From positions 7,879 through 71,878 of the forward strand of contig CBDFFN010000020.1 of NCBI GenBank assembly GCA_965246795.1: a DNA stretch of 64,000 nucleotides, given 5' to 3'. Position numbers and translations under genes: made by a program. This DNA is from JAJXWB01 sp965246795 (GTDB lineage Bacteria; Pseudomonadota; Alphaproteobacteria; Rhizobiales; Beijerinckiaceae). Positions 27,029-34,864 of the stretch are shown here, piece after piece (within the stretch, counting starts at the first letter, position 1; each line of letters opens with the position of its first letter). The notes under the pieces are model-generated. The model did no database searches, had not been told where the DNA came from, and saw nothing but the letters and a program-made list of their open reading frames with translations.

Positions 27029-27922
27029 ATGGCTGGGGAATCTCGTCCGCCGAAACTCGGCCGCGGGCTCGCGGCGCTGCTCGGCCCACCGCCCGTCTCG
27101 GCCACCGCGCAAGCTCCTGCCCCACAACCCGGTCACAGACAGCGGCGCGTTCCTGTCGGAAGTCTCGACGCCAATCCCAGGAATCCGCGCAAAACCTTTG
27201 TCGAGGCGGATCTCACCGATCTCGCAAATTCCATCCGTGCGCGCGGTGTGCTGCAGCCGATCGTCGTGCGCGCCTCGCCCTCTGGCAATCCTGACAAATT
27301 CGAGATCATCGCCGGCGAGCGGCGTTGGCGCGCGGCACAGCGCGCGGGCGTGCATGATGTGCCCGTCGTCGTTGTCGAGGCCGACGATCGTCTCGCGCTC
27401 GAACTTGCGATCATCGAGAATGTTCAGCGCGCCGATCTCAATGCGGCGGAAGAAGCGCGCGGGTTTCGCGCGCTGATTTCCGAACATAATTACTCGCCGG
27501 CTGATCTCGGCGCTGCGATTGGCAAGAGCCGCAGCCATGTCGCAAACACGTTGCGGCTTCTGTCGCTGCCGCAGCCCGTGCTCGATATGCTGGAGTCCGG
27601 CGAGATTTCCGCAGGCCATGCGCGCGCGTTATTGTCGGTGCCGGAGCCCGAGGCGCTTGCAAGAGATATCGTCAAACAAGGGCTTTCCGTACGCGATATC
27701 GAACGCGCGGCATCCGAGAGCAAACCGGACGGAAAAGAAAAGTCCGGCAAGACCGCTGCCCCACCAGTCGATCCGAATGCAAAAGCGCTCGGCAAGAAAC
27801 TGACGGAGTCGAGCGGACTTAAAATCTCCGTTGCATTGCACGGCGATGGCGGCCGCATCACCATCGATTACAAAACCCTCGAGCAATTCGATCACGTTTA
27901 TCGAAAGCTCGGTGAGCTGTAG
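27029..27922 (+). CDS. parB: Chromosome-partitioning protein ParB
   Basis: CTP-dependent parS-binding clamp. The 297-residue protein has the N-terminal ParA-activating segment KLGRGLAALLG, the ParB/Srx domain with GERRWRAAQRAG, and a helix-turn-helix at about 150-175 (DLGAAIGKSRSHVANTLRLL). A Lys/Ser/Pro-rich linker (residues about 230-245) leads to the C-terminal dimerisation domain. Two parS sites lie within 3.3 kb upstream. It ends one base before the convergent small membrane protein gene. Confidence 0.96.
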   Translation: MAGESRPPKLGRGLAALLGPPPVSATAQAPAPQPGHRQRRVPVGSLDANPRNPRKTFVEADLTDLANSIRARGVLQPIVVRASPSGNPDKFEIIAGERRWRAAQRAGVHDVPVVVVEADDRLALELAIIENVQRADLNAAEEARGFRALISEHNYSPADLGAAIGKSRSHVANTLRLLSLPQPVLDMLESGEISAGHARALLSVPEPEALARDIVKQGLSVRDIERAASESKPDGKEKSGKTAAPPVDPNAKALGKKLTESSGLKISVALHGDGGRITIDYKTLEQFDHVYRKLGEL

Positions 27923-27923
27923 C

Positions 27924-28136
27924 TCAGTTCTCCATGAACGGCGCGCCGCGATAGAGCGCAAAGCCGATGATCGCGAGGCCGACGAGGGCGCTTACGATTG
28001 TCGAGTTCCAGCCGCTGCGGACCGTCGGTTTGCGGTGCGTCGCGATGGCCACGCCGATTCCGGAACCGATGAAGCCGGCGCCGACGGCGATCATCAGCAC
28101 CGAAGCCAACCGAAACTCGTCCACGCCCGCGAACAT
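27924..28136 (-). CDS. Small membrane protein of unknown function
   Basis: A 70-residue protein with two predicted membrane segments (ASVLMIAVGAGFIGSGIGVA and IVSALVGLAIIGFALY) joined by a basic loop THRKPTVRSG. The ATG at 28136 has a good ribosome site (AGGGAG); a longer frame to 28211 is open but less likely. I do not recognise it. Confidence 0.6.
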   Translation of the reverse strand: MFAGVDEFRLASVLMIAVGAGFIGSGIGVAIATHRKPTVRSGWNSTIVSALVGLAIIGFALYRGAPFMEN

Positions 28137-28200
28137 CGCGATCTCCCTGTTGCCCAGGATGCTAGCGCGGATTCCTCGACCATACGACATCGCTTTGGGG

Positions 28201-28569
28201 TCAGGCGACACAGATGCCGGGCACAGCGATGGGGCGAAAGAGATGCGGGCTGATGGTCGCGCTCTCGGGATAGTCCCCGAGGCGTGCCCGAAACGCCGGA
28301 TTGCCGAAGGCGGCGCGGAACGCGGCCACCGATTCCCAGACGGCGTAGTTCAGGAACACGCTGCTGCCGGCAATGCCGCGGTGAAGTTGGGTCGAGATGA
28401 AACCCGGCTGCTGCTTCATGATGCCGGCGTCCTCCTTCCAGCTGGCAAGCAGCCGGTCGGTATCCTCCGGCGCGACGCTGAACGTGTTGATCAGAACGAC
28501 GGGCCCGCCCTCATCCTTCAGCTGGTCGGCCAGGGTTACCGCCTCGTCCATCTCGGCAAATTTGGGCAT
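28201..28569 (-). CDS. Antibiotic-biosynthesis-monooxygenase (ABM) domain protein
   Basis: A 122-residue dimeric alpha/beta-barrel protein of the ABM type. VVLINTFSVAPEDTDRLLASW and GFISTQLHRG are characteristic, as is FLNYAVWESVAAFRAAF. Members oxygenate quinol-like aromatics or act as detoxifying enzymes; the substrate is unknown. It follows the marR-type gene by 2 bp, so the regulator probably controls it. Confidence 0.82.
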   Translation of the reverse strand: MPKFAEMDEAVTLADQLKDEGGPVVLINTFSVAPEDTDRLLASWKEDAGIMKQQPGFISTQLHRGIAGSSVFLNYAVWESVAAFRAAFGNPAFRARLGDYPESATISPHLFRPIAVPGICVA

Positions 28570-28571
28570 TG

Positions 28572-29096
28572 TCAGGCTCCTCGTTTGGTTGGTTTGACTG
28601 CTTCGATGACTGCAACGGATGTTGTGACCGCCGCGTCCAGACGCTGTCGGAGCACGCGTAGAAGCGAGCCGGCCGCCTCGATGTCCGTGGCCGAAAGACC
28701 CGCCCCCAGTCCGTCCGCCCAGGATTCCTGCCGCTTGATGGCGGCGGCATAGGCGACCTGTCCGTCGGTGGTCATCGTCACCAGATGCGCACGGCGGTGG
28801 TGCGGGTTGGATTCGAACCCGACGAGTCCATCGGACCGCATCTCGTCGACGAGCCGCTGCACGGCCTGCCGGGTCAGACCCATGTTGCGAGCAAGATGCG
28901 CGACCGGCAGCAGCATCGGCGAGAGCGCGATGGCGCCAAGCACCTGCCAGCGGGCGCTCGTCAGCCCGAGATCGCCGACAAGCGTGTCGCCGGCCGCGAG
29001 AAGTTCGCCGTTCAGCCGGAACACGTCGAGGATGAGCCCGGTAAGCGCCTCTCTTGCGCGGGATGAGTTTTCAGACTGTCGAGGAGCAAGGCTCAT
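28572..29096 (-). CDS. MarR-family transcriptional regulator
   Basis: A 174-residue winged-helix regulator (ATG 29096; an ATG 9 bp upstream adds three residues). The HTH is LARNMGLTRQAVQRLVDEM, followed by the wing GLVGFESNPHHRRAHLVTMT. MarR proteins usually repress neighbouring detoxification genes and release on binding aromatic ligands. It heads an operon with the ABM gene and is divergent from an SMP-30 gene across a strong inverted repeat, likely its operator. Confidence 0.9.
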   Translation of the reverse strand: MSLAPRQSENSSRAREALTGLILDVFRLNGELLAAGDTLVGDLGLTSARWQVLGAIALSPMLLPVAHLARNMGLTRQAVQRLVDEMRSDGLVGFESNPHHRRAHLVTMTTDGQVAYAAAIKRQESWADGLGAGLSATDIEAAGSLLRVLRQRLDAAVTTSVAVIEAVKPTKRGA

Positions 29097-29110
29097 ATCT
29101 CTCAATGCCA

Positions 29111-29151
29111 GAACGACAGTATGTTGTCAATATGACGTTATGCTGTCGTTC
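29111..29151. promoter_or_regulatory. Inverted repeat, probable MarR operator
   Basis: GAACGACAG at 29111-29119 is perfectly inverted as CTGTCGTTC at 29143-29151, enclosing a partly symmetric AT-rich core with TGTCAATATGACG. It begins 15 bp upstream of the marR start and sits in the divergent promoter region. Confidence 0.7.
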
Positions 29152-29253
29152 ACCGAAATCGCCTGGAAGGCTGACGCTGCACGCGCCGGCAAGGATATTT
29201 CCCAAGCCGCGATCCCATGCGACAAGCGGCAAAAGAAAAATCGGGAGGATGCG

Positions 29254-30180
29254 GTGCCAAACGTTCGCGAGATCGCAAAGGGGCTTCGCTTTCCGGAGGG
29301 GCCCGTCGCGATGCCCGACGGCTCGATCATCCTCGTCGAGATCGAGCGCGGTACGCTTTCCCGCGTGACGCTCGATGGCGCGATCAGCGTCGTCGCGAAG
29401 CCAGGCGGTGGTCCGAACGGCCTCGCGCTCGGGCCGGACGGAAAACTTTATTGCTGTAACAACGGCGGCTTCGACTGGCGCGAGGCCGCCGAGTCAGGCC
29501 TGCGTCCGGTTGGCCAAGCGAAGGATTATTCCGGCGGCCGCATCGAGCGGATCGACATCGCGACCGGCACAGTCGAGGTGCTCTATACCGGCACGCCGAA
29601 CGGGCCGCTGAGAGGGCCGAACGACATCGTCTTCGATGCGGACGGCGGCTTCTGGTTCACTGACCTCGGCAAGACGCGCGCGCGCGATTTCGACCACGGC
29701 GGACTCTATTACGCGAAGGCTGACGGCTCGAAGATTGTCGAGGCGGTCTATCCGATGCTGACACCGAACGGGTGTGGCCTCTCTCCGGACGGCAAGACGC
29801 TCTATGCCGCCGAGACACGCACCGGCCGGGTGTGGGCGTGGGATCTCGCGGGCCCCGGCGAGATCAAGCCGGGTTCGGCGCGGCATCATGTGCCAGGCGG
29901 CGGTCGATTGCTGGCGGGCCTGCCTGGCTTCCAGTTGTTCGACTCGCTTGCGGTCGATGGCGACGGCAACGTCTGCGTCGCGACGCTGATGAACGGCGGC
30001 ATCACAGTCATCTCGCCGGACGGCACGAACATCGAGCATGTCCCGATGGACGATTACATGACGACGAACATCTGTTTTGGCGGTCCGGATCTGCGCACGG
30101 CCTATATCACGCTGTCGTCGTCGGGCCGGCTTGTCGCGATGGACTGGCCGCGGCCGGGGCTTAAGTTGAATTATCAGTGA
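29254..30180 (+). CDS. SMP-30/gluconolactonase-family sugar lactonase
   Basis: A six-bladed beta-propeller calcium-dependent lactonase family member, 308 residues from a GTG at 29254 with the ribosome site CGGGAGG 8 bp upstream. GLRFPEGPVAMPDGS supplies the first metal ligand Glu; GGGPNGLALGPDGKLYCCNNGG and GPNDIVFDADGGFWFTD contain the metal-binding Asn residues. Members hydrolyse sugar or other lactones. The frame is open far upstream through marR and is not coding there. Confidence 0.87.
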   Translation: MPNVREIAKGLRFPEGPVAMPDGSIILVEIERGTLSRVTLDGAISVVAKPGGGPNGLALGPDGKLYCCNNGGFDWREAAESGLRPVGQAKDYSGGRIERIDIATGTVEVLYTGTPNGPLRGPNDIVFDADGGFWFTDLGKTRARDFDHGGLYYAKADGSKIVEAVYPMLTPNGCGLSPDGKTLYAAETRTGRVWAWDLAGPGEIKPGSARHHVPGGGRLLAGLPGFQLFDSLAVDGDGNVCVATLMNGGITVISPDGTNIEHVPMDDYMTTNICFGGPDLRTAYITLSSSGRLVAMDWPRPGLKLNYQ

Positions 30181-30576
30181 TTATTTAATCGCCCATGCGG
30201 CCGTGACACGTCGGAACTCGTCCGTCCAAAATTTGTCTGGCTCACGAACATCCAATCCAAGTTTTTTTGCTAAGTCGAAGAAGCCTGGGCCTGGGCGCAT
30301 ATCACCCGTTGCGCGCACAACTAAGACGCTGAGCATCCCTCTTCCGGCATTGTGCTCTTCCATGGCTACTTGTCCACGGAGCTTATGGAAGGCGTTATCT
30401 TCAGCCGCAAATCGAATGGAGCCAACCCTTTCGGCGAGCTTCGAGTAAGCGATCGTTCGTTCGCGTTTCGCCAAATTTTGTAGCTCGACTCGTACCTCGG
30501 CTTTTGCGGCATCCCATACTGATTGCGGATGCCCAAACGTCGCGCTTCTCAATTTTTCCAACTCGGCCTGAAACAT
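30181..30576 (-). CDS. Hypothetical protein, atypical composition
   Basis: A 131-residue soluble protein of unknown function. It has a basic helical N-terminal half (RERTIAYSKLAERVGS) and a conserved-looking C-terminal half (GRGMLSVLVVRATGD, PGPGFFDLAKKLGLD). The base composition is clearly less GC-rich than the neighbouring genes and codon use is less biased, suggesting transfer. It abuts the SMP-30 stop without a gap and precedes a LysR gene. Confidence 0.6.
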   Translation of the reverse strand: MFQAELEKLRSATFGHPQSVWDAAKAEVRVELQNLAKRERTIAYSKLAERVGSIRFAAEDNAFHKLRGQVAMEEHNAGRGMLSVLVVRATGDMRPGPGFFDLAKKLGLDVREPDKFWTDEFRRVTAAWAIK

Positions 30577-30594
30577 TCCCGACGCCCCTTCTGC

Positions 30595-31485
30595 TCAATA
30601 CTTCCACCTTTGCGCATTGCTCACGAGGAAATCGCGAAACGCCTGCACGCGCGCGACATTCCGCATCTCCTCAGGGTACGCGAGGTAGGCTTCGAGCTCC
30701 GGCATCGCAACGTCCGGCAACAGCCGTACGAGATCACTTGTCGGCTCGATGATATAGTCCGGCAGCACCGCGATCCCCGCACCCGCATCGACGGCGTAGC
30801 GCAGTGCCGTGATGCTATTGACGAACATCGCCGGCGTACGCGGATTTTTAGCATCGCGGCCAAGCAGTAACCCCGCGTTGAGCTGATTGAGAAAGGCCGC
30901 GCCCGTCACGCCGTAACCAAGAATGCGGTGGCGATCGAGGTCTTCGATCGTCTCGGGTGCGCCGTGCTTCGCGATGTAATCTTTCGACGCGTAGAGATGG
31001 TAGTGTACGATAAATAGCCGACGCCGCACGAGATCGGGCTGCGACGGCTCACGCATACGCAGCGCGATGTCGGCCTCACGCATCGAGAGATCGAGCTCGT
31101 CGTCGGTGAGGATCACCGAGAGCTGCACGTCGGGATAGAGATCGAGAAAGGCGCCGAGCCGTGGCACCAGCCAGCTCGTACCGATGCCGACCGTTGTCGT
31201 GATGCGCAATTCGCCGCGCGGCTTGCCCTTCTGCTCGCCGAGCGAAAAGCGCACGCGCTCGAGCTTGCCCATCACCTCGTTGACGGTCGTCTTCAGTGTC
31301 TCGCCCTGCTCGGTCAGCAGCAGGCCGCGCGCGTGGCGATGGAAGAGCGGCGCTTTGAGGTCCTCTTCGAGCGCGCTGATCTGCCGGCTGACGGCGGATT
31401 GTGAGAGGCCCAGCGCCTCCCCGGCGCGGGTGAAGGAGCCCGCCGCAGCCACCGCATGGAAGACGCGCAGCTTGTCCCAGTCCAC
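30595..31485 (-). CDS. LysR-family transcriptional regulator
   Basis: A 296-residue LysR regulator from a GTG at 31485. The winged HTH at 1-60 has FTRAGEALGLSQSAVSRQISALEE; the effector domain begins at about 90 (GELRITTTVGIGTSWLVPRL). The target is unknown. It is divergent from an SDR gene (82 bp), a common arrangement for a LysR regulator and its target. Confidence 0.9.
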   Translation of the reverse strand: MDWDKLRVFHAVAAAGSFTRAGEALGLSQSAVSRQISALEEDLKAPLFHRHARGLLLTEQGETLKTTVNEVMGKLERVRFSLGEQKGKPRGELRITTTVGIGTSWLVPRLGAFLDLYPDVQLSVILTDDELDLSMREADIALRMREPSQPDLVRRRLFIVHYHLYASKDYIAKHGAPETIEDLDRHRILGYGVTGAAFLNQLNAGLLLGRDAKNPRTPAMFVNSITALRYAVDAGAGIAVLPDYIIEPTSDLVRLLPDVAMPELEAYLAYPEEMRNVARVQAFRDFLVSNAQRWKY

Positions 31486-31567
31486 CCGAATCCCCCTTGA
31501 GAAAGGCCCGGCATCAGATTAGCCGGGCGGGAGGCGTGGACCAAAACGCGCGATGCGGGAGGACGAC

Positions 31568-32332
31568 ATGAAAGCAGCAGATCTGTTCGATCTCAACGGC
31601 GAGGTGGCCCTCGTCACCGGCGCCTCGTCCGGGCTGGGCGCGCGCTTTTCGCGCGTGCTCGCGGCAAACGGCGCGAAGGTCGTCTGCGTCGCGCGGCGCA
31701 AGGCAAAACTCGATGCGCTGGTCGGCGAGATTGGGGCTTCCGCTATCGCCGTCGAGGCCGATGCGACAGACGACGCGGCGGTTTCGCGTGCTTTCGATGT
31801 GGCCGAGAAAGCGTTCGGGCCCGTAACGGTGCTCGTCAACAATGCCGGCATCGGCCGCTCGATCCGTCTGCAGGACACCGACCGCGCGAAATGGCGCGAG
31901 ACGCTCGACATTAATCTAGACGCCTTGCACTACGCTGCGATCGAGTTCGTGAAACGGAACGCCGGCAAGGGTGGCGCGATCGTGAACATCGCATCGATCC
32001 TGGGGTTCGGTACCGGCAAGGGCATGGGCGCCTATGCCGTCGCGAAATCCGGCGTCATCGCGCTGACGCGCGCGATGGCGTTCGATTACGCGAAGCTGAA
32101 CATTCGCGCCAACGCCATCGCGCCCGGCTACTTCTCGACCGAAATCAACGCCGACTGGCTGGCCGGCGAAGGTGGGGCGATGGCGCGCGAGATTCCATTG
32201 CGTCGTTTTGGGCAGGAAGGCGAACTCGATGGCGCCTTGCTCCTGCTCGCTTCGCGCAAAGCCGGCGGCTACACGACCGGCGCGACGTATGTTGTCGATG
32301 GCGGTCATACGGTGGGGCTGAGGGGGCTTTAA
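31568..32332 (+). CDS. Short-chain dehydrogenase/reductase
   Basis: A 254-residue classical SDR, NAD(P)-dependent oxidoreductase. TGASSGLG (17-24) is the cofactor loop, NNAGIG and the catalytic Ser (NIAS) and YAVAK motif are complete. The start ATG 31568 follows GGGAGGA. The substrate is unknown. Probably under control of the divergent LysR gene. Confidence 0.92.
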   Translation: MKAADLFDLNGEVALVTGASSGLGARFSRVLAANGAKVVCVARRKAKLDALVGEIGASAIAVEADATDDAAVSRAFDVAEKAFGPVTVLVNNAGIGRSIRLQDTDRAKWRETLDINLDALHYAAIEFVKRNAGKGGAIVNIASILGFGTGKGMGAYAVAKSGVIALTRAMAFDYAKLNIRANAIAPGYFSTEINADWLAGEGGAMAREIPLRRFGQEGELDGALLLLASRKAGGYTTGATYVVDGGHTVGLRGL

Positions 32333-32342
32333 GCGATCGTCT

Positions 32343-33050
32343 TTAGCGAGAGGAGCGTGTCGCCCAAATCCGCTTCGCCTCCTCGCGCGAAGCAGAGGCA
32401 AGTCGCGCGGCAAGCGCACGCGGCACGGCGAAATGCTGGTAGTCGGTTTCGCTGCGCCAGCGGCCGCCCCAATCTGTAAAACCGCGACGGGCGAAGATGC
32501 CGATGACACTTTCCGCCATGCCGGGTCTTGGCGGATTGCGTTGCACGAAGGCTGCGCCAGCCTGCGGTGCGATCTCGGGCTTAGCGCCGCGAACGACATA
32601 AGGGTTTTGCACCGGGTTGAGATCGATCGCCGCGCCATAAGCGTGGACGGAGATCGACGCACGACCAGCAACGGCGCGATGATTGAAAGCGGATGTGTTG
32701 TTGGCCGCCATCGACGCATCGTCGTCGCCACCGAACGCCTCGATCGGTTGCGCGGAAGCCATCGCAAAGCGTTGCGCATAAAGCGCGCGGAAGATCGCGA
32801 GAACATCTTCGGCGAGCACATCGAGCACGACGAGTTGTCCGTCGTTGTGCGTGCGACCAGCGAAGTCGGTATACGCAAAGGTCACGAGCGTGAGACGCTC
32901 GCAACCGACCGGCGCGCCGACGTGGATGACGTTTCTCGCGCGCATTGTTTCGCATTGTGCCGACGAGATCGGCGCGATGTCTTCTGCGTGCACGCTACCC
33001 GCGCATATCGCGAGCGTAGCGATGACGGTGATTGCGAAACACGAAATCAT
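32343..33050 (-). CDS. Exported extensin-like/M15 D-alanyl-D-alanine carboxypeptidase
   Basis: A 235-residue secreted protein with signal peptide ending CAGSVHA at about 22. The M15 zinc motif is visible: SVHAYGAAIDLNP (His and Asp) and DYQHFAVP (second His). Such enzymes trim peptidoglycan peptides in the periplasm. The start overlaps the stop of the upstream FAD oxidoreductase by 4 bp. Confidence 0.8.
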   Translation of the reverse strand: MISCFAITVIATLAICAGSVHAEDIAPISSAQCETMRARNVIHVGAPVGCERLTLVTFAYTDFAGRTHNDGQLVVLDVLAEDVLAIFRALYAQRFAMASAQPIEAFGGDDDASMAANNTSAFNHRAVAGRASISVHAYGAAIDLNPVQNPYVVRGAKPEIAPQAGAAFVQRNPPRPGMAESVIGIFARRGFTDWGGRWRSETDYQHFAVPRALAARLASASREEAKRIWATRSSR

Positions 33051-34165
33051 CCGTCGAGCTTCGCCATCACGTCAGCGGCGATGGCCGGACTGGCTGTAAG
33101 ACCCGGACTTTCGATGCCAAACAGATTCACGATGCCGGCGACACCGTGACCGGCGGGACCATCGACGCGAAAATCGGCGGCCGGTTCGCCGGGCCCCGAA
33201 ATCTTCGGGCGTATGCCGGAATAGGACGGCTGCAGCGCGTGATCGGGAAGCGCCGGCCAATACCGCCTTATCTCCGCGTAGAATTTGTCCGCGCGTGCGG
33301 GATCAACGGTATAATCAATGCGCTCGATCCATTCGACGTCGGGACCGAAGCGTGCCTGCCCGCCGAGATCGAGCGTGAGATGCACACCGAGGCCACCAGG
33401 CTCCGGCACGGGATAGACAAGCCGCGAAAACGGCGAACGACCAGCTAGCGAAAAGTAACAGCCGCGCGCGAGAAACGCCGGCGGAATATGTTCGGCGGGA
33501 AAACCGTCGAGCGACTTTGCCAGCGCGACAGCGCCGAGGCCCGCCGAATTGACGAAGACAGGCGCGCTAAGCCCAAAAGCTTCGCCACCCGCAACATCGC
33601 GGCAATGCAGCGTCACGCCGCCGGCCGCTTCGATTTCGCCGTGCGATACGCTTGTGCCGAACGCGATCACGCCACCAGAATCTTCCAGATCGCCTTGCAA
33701 CGCGAGCATGTAGCCGTGACTGTCGATGATGCCGGTCGAGGGCGAATGCAGCGCCGCGATGCAGGCGACGTTCGGCTCCATCGCGTGCGCCTGCGCCACC
33801 GTCAGATGTTCAAGATCGGTGACGCCATTCGCATAGGCGCGCGCGAAGATCGTCGCGAGTTCGTCCTGCTGGTTGTCGTTCGTTGCGACGATCAGCTTTC
33901 CGCAACGGCGATGCTCGATCCCGCGCTCGGCGCAATATTCGTAGAGTGTCTGCTTGCCGGCGACGCACAGCCGCGCCTTGGCGCTGCCCGGCGGGTAATA
34001 GATGCCGGCGTGGATCACTTCCGAATTGCGCGACGACGTGCCGGTGCCGATCATCGACTCGGATTCGACGACGACGACTTCGCGGCCCGATAGAGCGAGA
34101 GCGCGCGCAACCGCGAGCCCGACGACGCCGGCGCCGGCCACGATCGCATCGACGCGTTCGGTCAT
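33047..34165 (-). CDS. FAD-dependent oxidoreductase, L-2-hydroxyglutarate dehydrogenase-like
   Basis: A 372-residue DAO-family flavoprotein. VAGAGVVGLAVARALA is the FAD Rossmann motif and TSSRNSEVIHAGIYYPPGSAKARLC is the block typical of L-2-hydroxyglutarate oxidases; ESPGLTASPAIA is the C-terminal FAD motif. It probably oxidises L-2-hydroxyglutarate or a similar hydroxy acid. It starts 4 bp after bluB and overlaps the M15 peptidase gene. Confidence 0.88.
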   Translation of the reverse strand: MTERVDAIVAGAGVVGLAVARALALSGREVVVVESESMIGTGTSSRNSEVIHAGIYYPPGSAKARLCVAGKQTLYEYCAERGIEHRRCGKLIVATNDNQQDELATIFARAYANGVTDLEHLTVAQAHAMEPNVACIAALHSPSTGIIDSHGYMLALQGDLEDSGGVIAFGTSVSHGEIEAAGGVTLHCRDVAGGEAFGLSAPVFVNSAGLGAVALAKSLDGFPAEHIPPAFLARGCYFSLAGRSPFSRLVYPVPEPGGLGVHLTLDLGGQARFGPDVEWIERIDYTVDPARADKFYAEIRRYWPALPDHALQPSYSGIRPKISGPGEPAADFRVDGPAGHGVAGIVNLFGIESPGLTASPAIAADVMAKLDG

Positions 34166-34169
34166 CGCC

Positions 34170-34835
34170 TCACCGCTTCAGCAATATCTCGTCGAGATCG
34201 CATGCCTGTTCCCAGCCGGCCCGCTCCAGCGCGGGCCTGTCGTCGTCCGCTGCAGCATAGCCGAGGCAGAAATAGCCGATAAACATCCACTCGCGCGGCA
34301 CATCTAGCGCCGATACGACCGAGGCGGGATCGAGGATCGACACCCAGCCAAGCCCGATGTTTTCCGCACGCGCCGCGAGCCAGAGCGTGTGGACGGCGAG
34401 CACGGCGGAATAGGCCGATGTCTGAGGCATGGTTTTCTGTCCAAGCCCATGACCGCGCGAAGAATCGGGCTCGGCGAATACGGCGAACTGGATCGGTGCA
34501 TCGTCGAGGCCGGCGAGTTTCAATCGTGCGTAAAGCGCCTGGCGCTCCGGCGCTTGGCCGCCCAACGCATCGGCATTGCAGGCCTCGAACGACGCCTTCA
34601 CCATCGCGCGTCTTGACGCCTCGTCGACGCACACGAAGCGCCACGGCTGGCTAAAGCCGACGGAAGGGGCGAGGCGCGCGATGCGCACAAGCCGCTCGAA
34701 CGTGCCGTCGGGCAGCGCGTCGCGGCGGAATGTTCGCACGTCGCGTCGCCAGCGAAAGAGCGTGTGCAGTTCCTCGACGAAATCGTCGCTAAAATCCGGA
34801 GGCGATGCGACGGCTTGCGCCGGCGCGCTTCTCAT
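34170..34835 (-). CDS. bluB: 5,6-dimethylbenzimidazole synthase
   Basis: Converts reduced FMN and oxygen to DMB, the lower ligand of vitamin B12. The 221-residue protein has the BluB blocks LFRWRRDVRTFRRDALP, LAPSVGFSQPWRFV and ENIGLGWVSILDP, with the family Asp in the SPRGHG/LGQ region replaced by SSRGHGLGQKTM, as in true BluB. No other cobalamin gene is nearby. It heads a three-gene overlapping operon and is only 29 bp from the divergent transglycosylase start. Confidence 0.9.
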   Translation of the reverse strand: MRSAPAQAVASPPDFSDDFVEELHTLFRWRRDVRTFRRDALPDGTFERLVRIARLAPSVGFSQPWRFVCVDEASRRAMVKASFEACNADALGGQAPERQALYARLKLAGLDDAPIQFAVFAEPDSSRGHGLGQKTMPQTSAYSAVLAVHTLWLAARAENIGLGWVSILDPASVVSALDVPREWMFIGYFCLGYAAADDDRPALERAGWEQACDLDEILLKR

Positions 34836-34864
34836 CGGCGCGCTCGCAGGGCAGAGTCGGTGCG

